NCBI RefSeq assembly: GCF_000439375.1 | Contig: NZ_ATMI01000054.1 | Location: 62,001 to 126,000, forward strand | Direction: 5' to 3' | DNA length: 64,000 nucleotides | DNA from: Tatumella saanichensis | Lineage (GTDB): Bacteria > Pseudomonadota > Gammaproteobacteria > Enterobacterales > Enterobacteriaceae | Part shown: positions 58,644-64,000 of the stretch, in pieces | Layout: every line of letters begins with the position of its first letter | How positions within the stretch are numbered: the stretch's first letter is position 1 | Translations under genes and position numbers: made by a program | Notes under the pieces: generated by a model | What the model was told of the DNA's origin: nothing | The model's database searches: none | Seen by the model: the letters and a program-made list of their open reading frames with translations, nothing else

Positions 58644-61226
58644 ATGCAAGAGCAATATCGCCCGGAAGAGATAGAATCTAAAGTCCAGAAACACTGGCAC
58701 GACCAGGATACTTTTAAAGTAACAGAGCAGGAAGGCAAAGAAAAATACTACTGCCTGTCTATGCTCCCCTATCCTTCGGGTCGTCTGCACATGGGCCACG
58801 TGCGTAACTATACCATCGGTGATGTGATCGCACGTTACCAGCGTCTGCAGGGCAAAAACGTACTGCAGCCGATTGGCTGGGATGCTTTTGGTCTGCCTGC
58901 AGAAGGGGCGGCGGTAAAAAATAATACCGCACCGGCGCCTTGGACCTACGAAAATATCGATTACATGAAGAACCAGCTGAAACTGCTGGGCTTTGGCTAT
59001 GACTGGAGCCGTGAACTGGCCACCTGTCAGCCTGAATACTACCGTTGGGAGCAGTGGTTCTTTACCAAACTGTTCGAAAAAGGCTTGGTCTACAAAAAGA
59101 CCTCTGCGGTTAACTGGTGTCCTAATGACCAGACGGTGCTGGCGAATGAGCAGGTTATCGAAGGCTGCTGCTGGCGCTGTGACACCAAAGTCGAGCGTAA
59201 AGAGATCCCTCAGTGGTTTATCAAAATCACCGATTATGCTGAAGAGCTGCTCAATGATCTGGATACCCTAGAGGGCTGGCCTGAGCAGGTTAAGACCATG
59301 CAACGTAACTGGATCGGCCGCTCTGAAGGGGTGGAAATCACCTTTAACGTGGCTGACAGCGACCAGACCCTGACTGTGTACACCACCCGTCCGGACACCT
59401 TTATGGGTGCCACCTATGTGGCGGTCGCTGCGGGTCACCCACTGGCGCAGCAGGCGGCAGAACATGACCCGTCACTGGCTGAATTTATCGAAGAGTGCCG
59501 TAATACCAAAGTTGCCGAAGCGGATATGGCGACCATGGAGAAAAAAGGTCACGCCACTGGGCGTTTCGTGCTCCACCCGCTTACCGGCGAAAAACTGCCA
59601 CTGTGGGTAGCAAACTTCGTCCTGATGGAATACGGCACCGGTGCTGTAATGGCGGTCCCTGGCCATGATCAGCGCGACTGGGAATTTGCCAGCAAATACG
59701 ATTTGCCCATTAAAGCGGTGATCCTCAATGAAGACGGCAGTGAGCCGGACCTCAGCGAAGGGGCGATGACCACCAAAGGAACCCTGTTTAACTCTTCACA
59801 GTTCGATGGTCTGTCTCATCAAGACGGCTTTAATGCCATTGCCGATGCGTTGGCTGCCAAAGGTGTCGGTGAGCGTAAAGTTAACTACCGTCTGCGGGAC
59901 TGGGGCGTTTCTCGTCAGCGTTATTGGGGGGCACCGATCCCAATGGTGACCCTGGAAGACGGTACTGTGATGCCGACGCCGGAAGATCAGTTGCCGGTGA
60001 TCCTGCCAGAAGACGTCGACATGAACGGGATCACCAGCCCGATTAAAGCCGATCCCGAGTGGGCAAAAACCACTGTTAACGGCCAGCCTGCGCTGCGTGA
60101 AACCGATACGTTCGATACCTTTATGGAATCCTCTTGGTACTACGCCCGTTATACCTGTGCGGATTACGACAAAGGGATGCTCGACCCGGCAGCCGCTAAC
60201 TACTGGCTGCCCGTAGACCAGTATGTCGGCGGTATCGAACACGCCATTATGCACCTGATGTACTTCCGTTTCTTCCACAAGCTGTTGCGTGATGCTGGCT
60301 TGGTCAATTCTGACGAGCCTGCCAAGCGCCTGCTGTGTCAGGGCATGGTACTGGCGGATGCCTTCTACTACACCGGTGTAAACGGTGAGCGTAACTGGGT
60401 ATCGCCGATCGATGTCAGTGTAGAGCGTGACGAAAAAGGCCGTATCACTAAGGCGACCGATAAAGATGGCCGTGAGGTGATCTATGCCGGTATGAGCAAA
60501 ATGTCGAAATCGAAAAATAACGGTATCGATCCTCAGCTGATGGTAGAGCGTTACGGTGCCGATACCGTGCGTCTGTTTATGATGTTCGCCTCACCGGCAG
60601 ACATGACCCTGGAATGGCAAGAGTCTGGCGTTGAAGGGGCAAACCGCTTCCTGAAACGAGTCTGGAAACTGGCCTTCGAGCACAGCAGCAAAGGTGCGAC
60701 CGTGGCTCTGGACACCACTGCCCTGAACGATGATCAGAAAGCACTGCGTCGTGATGTGCACAAAACCATTGCTAAGGTTTCCGATGATATCGGTCGCCGT
60801 CAAACCTTTAACACCGCTATCGCCGCCATCATGGAACTGATGAACAAACTGCTGAAAGCGCCGCAGGAAACTGAACAGGATCGTGCGCTGATGCAAGAAG
60901 CGCTGGACGCGGTGGTACGTCTGCTGTATCCATTTACCCCACATGCTAGCTTCGAACTGTGGCAGGCGCTGGGTCACAGCGAATCTGTGGATAACGCCGA
61001 ATGGCCGGTTGCCGATGACAGTGCTATGGTCGAGGATTCAGTGCTGATCGTGGTACAAGTTAACGGTAAGGTTCGTGGTAAAATTACCGTACCGGCGGAT
61101 GCCAATCAGGAACAGGTCCAGGCCGCTGCGGCGGAAGAACCTCTGGTGGCAAAATATCTGGAAGGCGTCACCGTCCGTAAGGTGATTTATGTTCCGGGCA
61201 AGCTGCTTAACCTGGTTGTAGGTTAA
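58644..61226 (+). CDS. leuS: Leucyl-tRNA synthetase
   Basis: A class Ia synthetase charging tRNA-Leu, with post-transfer editing. At 860 residues it is identical in length to E. coli. HIGH is in [17 protein letters not shown], the CP1 editing domain includes [16 protein letters not shown], and KMSKS is [10 protein letters not shown]-terminal anticodon-binding and tail domain completes it. It is first in a tight plus-strand series with lptE 14 bp downstream. Confidence 0.98.
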   Translation: MQEQYRPEEIESKVQKHWHDQDTFKVTEQEGKEKYYCLSMLPYPSGRLHMGHVRNYTIGDVIARYQRLQGKNVLQPIGWDAFGLPAEGAAVKNNTAPAPWTYENIDYMKNQLKLLGFGYDWSRELATCQPEYYRWEQWFFTKLFEKGLVYKKTSAVNWCPNDQTVLANEQVIEGCCWRCDTKVERKEIPQWFIKITDYAEELLNDLDTLEGWPEQVKTMQRNWIGRSEGVEITFNVADSDQTLTVYTTRPDTFMGATYVAVAAGHPLAQQAAEHDPSLAEFIEECRNTKVAEADMATMEKKGHATGRFVLHPLTGEKLPLWVANFVLMEYGTGAVMAVPGHDQRDWEFASKYDLPIKAVILNEDGSEPDLSEGAMTTKGTLFNSSQFDGLSHQDGFNAIADALAAKGVGERKVNYRLRDWGVSRQRYWGAPIPMVTLEDGTVMPTPEDQLPVILPEDVDMNGITSPIKADPEWAKTTVNGQPALRETDTFDTFMESSWYYARYTCADYDKGMLDPAAANYWLPVDQYVGGIEHAIMHLMYFRFFHKLLRDAGLVNSDEPAKRLLCQGMVLADAFYYTGVNGERNWVSPIDVSVERDEKGRITKATDKDGREVIYAGMSKMSKSKNNGIDPQLMVERYGADTVRLFMMFASPADMTLEWQESGVEGANRFLKRVWKLAFEHSSKGATVALDTTALNDDQKALRRDVHKTIAKVSDDIGRRQTFNTAIAAIMELMNKLLKAPQETEQDRALMQEALDAVVRLLYPFTPHASFELWQALGHSESVDNAEWPVADDSAMVEDSVLIVVQVNGKVRGKITVPADANQEQVQAAAAEEPLVAKYLEGVTVRKVIYVPGKLLNLVVG

Positions 61227-61240
61227 GTTCAGGAGGCAAA

Positions 61241-61837
61241 GTGCGACATATTTTTTCAACCCTACTCCTGACGGTGGCCGTACTGGCCACCTCTGGTTGT
61301 GGTTTTCATCTGCGCGGTACTACTCAGATCCCCCCGGAAATGAGAACTATGATCCTCGACAGCGGTGACCCTTATGGGCCGCTGGCCAGGACTGTGCGTC
61401 AGCAGCTGCGGTTAAATAATATTACCCTAGTCAAGGACAGTACCAGCCGCCGCAATGAGGTACCCTCACTGCGCCTGGAGTCTGAACAGACCGGTCGTGA
61501 TACTGCCTCCATCTTCTTGGACGGAACCTCAGCCGAGTATCAGTTACATCTGACGGTGATTGCTCAGATCCTGATCCCGGGCAAAGGGATCTTCCCACTG
61601 AGTACCACGGTATATCGTTCCTTCTTCGATAACCCAGGTGTTCCACTGGCGAAAGATTCTGAACAAACGCTGATCTACCAAGAGATGCGAGTGCGTGCTG
61701 CCGATCAATTAGTGCGCCAATTACTGGCCGTGCATACAGAGCAGGAGAGTATCCCCGCGACCCTGCCCGCCCCGGAGACCATTACTTCCCACTCCGGCCA
61801 GCAGAGTGACGCTTCCGGGTCAGTGAAAGCGCAGTAA
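61241..61837 (+). CDS. lptE: LPS-assembly lipoprotein LptE
   Basis: An outer-membrane lipoprotein that plugs LptD and helps insert lipopolysaccharide. The 198-residue product starts with GTG at 61241 after AGGAGGC. The lipobox is LATSGC, with the acylated Cys just before GFHLRGT, the conserved mature N-terminus. It is five residues longer than E. coli LptE at the C-terminus, which is Ser/Thr/Pro-rich. The stop shares one base with the holA start. Confidence 0.95.
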   Translation: MRHIFSTLLLTVAVLATSGCGFHLRGTTQIPPEMRTMILDSGDPYGPLARTVRQQLRLNNITLVKDSTSRRNEVPSLRLESEQTGRDTASIFLDGTSAEYQLHLTVIAQILIPGKGIFPLSTTVYRSFFDNPGVPLAKDSEQTLIYQEMRVRAADQLVRQLLAVHTEQESIPATLPAPETITSHSGQQSDASGSVKAQ

Positions 61838-62868
61838 TGATTCGGATCTACCCTGAACAACTGACCGCGCAACTCCAAGAGGGGCTGCGCGGCAGTTATT
61901 TTCTCGCCGGTAACGACCCGCTGCTCCGTCAGGAGAGCCAGGATGCCATCCTCAGCGCGGCTAAAGCCCAAGAATTTCTTGAACACCAGACGGTCACTGT
62001 CGATAACCAGACTGACTGGGAGGCATTGTTTACCGATTGTCAGTCGCTGAGTTTATTCACCCGCCGCCAAACCCTGACCCTGCTAATGCCAGAGAATGGC
62101 CCCTCAGCAGCCATTGCCACTCGCCTCGCCGAGTTAGCCGCGCTGCTGCATCCTGACCTGTTACTGATTATGCAGCTAAATAAGCTGACTAAAGCCCAGG
62201 AGAACAGCCAGTGGTTTAAGGCCTTATCCAGTAGTGCGGTGATGGTCCCCTGCGTCACGCCGGAGCATGAGCATCTGCCCCGCTGGGTCAGCCAGCGTTG
62301 TAAAAACCTCGGGATAAGTATCGATCCTCAGGCGGTGCAGTTACTCTGTTACTGTTATGAGGGGAATCTACTGGCGTTAGCCCAAGCTCTGGAGCGGCTG
62401 TCATTGCTGTTTCCGGAAGGCACACTGACCCTGCCACGGGTCGAACAGGCGGTGAATGATGCGGCTCACTTTACCCCTTATCACTGGGTAGATGCCCTGC
62501 TAGCGGGAAAAAGTAAACGTGCGCTGCATATCCTGCAACAACTGCAGAAAGAAGGCGTGGAAACGGTTATTTTGCTGCGTACCTTACAGCGCGAGTTGAT
62601 GACGTTGTTACAGTTACAGCGCAACCAGTCACAGCAAAATGTCCGCCAATTGATGGACAAACTGCGAGTCTGGCAGAATCGTCGACCTCTGTTTAGCGCT
62701 GCCTTACAACGGTTGGATGCTCGCCGGTTACACCTTGCTATCCGCACCTTGTCACAGATTGAGGTTAGTCTTAAACAGGATTACAGTACTGATGTCTGGC
62801 CACAGCTGACCTCCCTCAGCTTGGCGATCACCTTGCCGTCACTGCCGGAGACTGCCCTACATGGCTGA
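61837..62868 (+). CDS. holA: DNA polymerase III delta subunit
   Basis: The clamp-loader delta subunit that opens the beta sliding clamp. At 343 residues it equals E. coli HolA. Its N-terminus [30 protein letters not shown] opens the AAA-like domain, and LSLFTRRQTLTLL contains the beta-clamp-contact loop. It overlaps lptE by 1 bp and nadD by 8 bp, so expression is coupled. Confidence 0.96.
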   Translation: MIRIYPEQLTAQLQEGLRGSYFLAGNDPLLRQESQDAILSAAKAQEFLEHQTVTVDNQTDWEALFTDCQSLSLFTRRQTLTLLMPENGPSAAIATRLAELAALLHPDLLLIMQLNKLTKAQENSQWFKALSSSAVMVPCVTPEHEHLPRWVSQRCKNLGISIDPQAVQLLCYCYEGNLLALAQALERLSLLFPEGTLTLPRVEQAVNDAAHFTPYHWVDALLAGKSKRALHILQQLQKEGVETVILLRTLQRELMTLLQLQRNQSQQNVRQLMDKLRVWQNRRPLFSAALQRLDARRLHLAIRTLSQIEVSLKQDYSTDVWPQLTSLSLAITLPSLPETALHG

Positions 62869-63505
62869 CATCGAAGCGATTTTTGGTGGTACCTTCGACC
62901 CGATACATTACGGCCATCTGCGCTCCGCCGAGGCATTAGCGACGCTGACGGGGCTGAATAAAATCACCCTGATGCCTAACAATGTGCCACCACACCGTCC
63001 ACAGCCGGCGGCTTCCCCTGCTCAACGGCTGGAAATGCTACGTTGTGCGGTGGCCGGTGATCCGCTGTTCGCCATCGACGATCGCGAATTGCACCGTGAT
63101 GAACCCTCACGCACTGTCGACACTTTGCGCACCTTGCGCCAGGAGCGCGGCCCCCACCAGTCGTTGGCCTTTATCATCGGGCAGGACTCACTGTTATCGC
63201 TGAATAGATGGTACCAATGGCGCGAATTGTCGAAGCTATGTCACCTGCTGGTCTGCCGCCGACCTGGCTATGCACCGCAACCTGACTGCAGCGAACTGCA
63301 AGACTGGTTACATGACCGACAAACAGAGGATATTACCCGCCTGCACCAACAGCCGGCAGGTCTGGTCTTCCTGGCCGAGACACCGCTGTGGCCGGTTTCT
63401 GCCACCGATATCCGTCAACGCCTGCGGGCAGGCCTACCCTGTAACGATCTACTTCCTCCCGATGTCCTCCGCTACATCGCCCAGACAGGCTTATATCGCG
63501 ACTGA
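62861..63505 (+). CDS. nadD: Nicotinate-nucleotide adenylyltransferase
   Basis: It adenylylates nicotinate mononucleotide to deamido-NAD in NAD synthesis. The 214-residue protein has the nucleotidyltransferase motif GGTFDPIHYGHL near the N-terminus and the second motif SATDIRQRL near the C-terminus. In E. coli cobC follows; here rsfS follows directly after 81 bp. Confidence 0.96.
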   Translation: MADIEAIFGGTFDPIHYGHLRSAEALATLTGLNKITLMPNNVPPHRPQPAASPAQRLEMLRCAVAGDPLFAIDDRELHRDEPSRTVDTLRTLRQERGPHQSLAFIIGQDSLLSLNRWYQWRELSKLCHLLVCRRPGYAPQPDCSELQDWLHDRQTEDITRLHQQPAGLVFLAETPLWPVSATDIRQRLRAGLPCNDLLPPDVLRYIAQTGLYRD

Positions 63506-63538
63506 TAAGGTCGTGATATACTGCGCCGCTTAAATTTC

Positions 63539-63564
63539 CGGCTCTACAGCCGATTTTGTTATTT
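63539..63564 (+). terminator. Terminator-like hairpin after nadD
   Basis: CGGCT, CTAC loop and AGCCG followed by ATTTTGTTATTT, between nadD and rsfS. The short stem suggests partial termination. A TATACT just upstream (near 63517) could be a -10 for rsfS. Confidence 0.5.
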
Positions 63565-63586
63565 CCGTTATCACGAGGGGAACCTT

Positions 63587-63904
63587 TTGCAAGGCGAAAC
63601 ACTCCAATCCTTTGTTATCGATAAAATCGATGACCTGAAAGCTCAGAATATTGTTACTATTGATGTCCGTGGTAAATCCAGCATTACCGATTGCATGGTG
63701 ATCTGTACTGGCACCTCTAATCGTCATGTGGTCTCTATCGCCGATCACCTAGTTCAAGAGTCCCGTGCTCAAGGCATTATGCCGCTTGGCACCGACGGCA
63801 AAGATGCCGGCGAATGGGTGGTGGTTGATCTGGGTGAAGTGATCGTGCACGTGATGCAGGAAGAAGCCCGTGAACTCTATGAGCTGGAAAAACTCTGGGG
63901 CTAA
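63587..63904 (+). CDS. rsfS: Ribosomal silencing factor RsfS
   Basis: It binds ribosomal protein L14 and blocks subunit joining in starvation. At 105 residues it is the E. coli length. The start is TTG at 63587 after GAGGGGAACC. Family sequence: [36 protein letters not shown], and [28 protein letters not shown]. It is followed by rlmH after 3 bp. Confidence 0.96.
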   Translation: MQGETLQSFVIDKIDDLKAQNIVTIDVRGKSSITDCMVICTGTSNRHVVSIADHLVQESRAQGIMPLGTDGKDAGEWVVVDLGEVIVHVMQEEARELYELEKLWG

Positions 63905-63907
63905 GCG

Positions 63908-64000
63908 GTGAAACTGCAACTTGTGGCCGTTGGTACAAAAATGCCTGACTGGGTACAGACAGGTTTTATGGATTATTTACGCCGTTTTCCGCGGGATATG
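63908..64000 (+). CDS. rlmH: 23S rRNA pseudouridine-1915 N3-methyltransferase RlmH, N-terminal part
   Basis: The first 31 codons of a SPOUT methyltransferase, cut by the window edge. GTG start at 63908; [17 protein letters not shown] is the family N-terminus, continuing into YLRRFPRDM. It follows rsfS by 3 bp, the conserved rsfS-rlmH pair. The catalytic C-terminal half is outside the window. Confidence 0.95.
   Translation, partial: MKLQLVAVGTKMPDWVQTGFMDYLRRFPRDM

Overview
This is a stretch of chromosome from a member of the Enterobacterales. Gene content, gene order and protein sequences follow the nadA-side to rlmH region of Escherichia coli K-12 almost throughout: Lys tRNAs, tol-pal, cydABX, suc/sdh, gltA, pxpBCA, phr, pgm, seqA, fldA, fur, glnS, nag, asnB, the Met/Leu/Gln tRNA cluster, ubiF, miaB, ybeZYX, lnt, gltIJKL, leuS, lptE, holA, nadD, rsfS, rlmH. 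Several E. coli loci are missing or replaced: mngRAB, nei-abrB, dtpD, kdp, chiPQ, rihA and cobC. That suggests a relative outside Escherichia, perhaps Erwiniaceae-like, but the species cannot be fixed from this sequence alone. I see no phage, IS element or CRISPR array; every recognised gene is intact except rlmH, which is cut by the right edge.

Layout. 1-682: an exact 167-bp tandem array on the minus strand, each unit ending in a copy of the last 18 bases of tRNA-Lys. It starts beyond the left edge and abuts four identical tRNA-Lys genes (683-1105). 1271-6963: cpoB-pal-tolB-tolA-tolR-tolQ-ybgC, the cell-envelope constriction machine, on the minus strand. 7206-10347: cytochrome bd oxidase (cydA, cydB, cydX, ybgE), minus. 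11088-20847: the TCA-cycle block sdhCDAB-sucABCD, minus. It diverges from citrate synthase gltA (21428-22711, plus) across a shared control region. 22763-29278: a shikimate-dehydrogenase-like gene, the 5-oxoprolinase genes pxpBCA, and a ybgA-phr-ybgI photolyase operon, all minus. 29421-31636: pgm and seqA, minus. 31875-34509: ybfF, ybfE, fldA and fur, plus. 34710-36622: a two-gene accessory operon pairing a D-arabinitol-dehydrogenase-type enzyme with a SemiSWEET sugar transporter, plus. 36698-40556: glnS and nagE, minus. 40885-46899: nagBACD and asnB, plus. 47174-47832: seven tRNAs (Met, Leu, Gln, Gln, Met, Gln, Gln). 47924-49096: ubiF, minus. 49272-64000: miaB, ybeZ, ybeY, corC, lnt, gltIJKL, leuS, lptE, holA, nadD, rsfS and the start of rlmH, plus.

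How the genes work together. The region is mostly housekeeping: aerobic and micro-aerobic energy metabolism (citrate synthase, 2-oxoglutarate and succinate steps, bd oxidase), envelope integrity, amino-sugar use (nag), tRNA supply and modification, ribosome maturation (ybeZ/ybeY/rsfS/rlmH), glutamate/aspartate uptake and iron control (fur). Regulatory DNA readable by eye includes stringent-type tRNA promoters, a CRP-like site upstream of sdhC, paired NagC-like operators between nagE and nagB, and several perfect palindromes upstream of accessory genes.

The most unusual element is the 167-bp tRNA-tail repeat array. It has the same architecture as the rtT repeats that follow tRNA-Tyr in the E. 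coli tyrT operon, but is attached to a tRNA-Lys operon. Other points of interest are the polyol dehydrogenase/SemiSWEET pair, the shikimate-dehydrogenase paralogue with a changed substrate motif and a 19-bp palindrome upstream, a 16-bp palindrome at the photolyase promoter, and a candidate uof-like leader ORF at fur.
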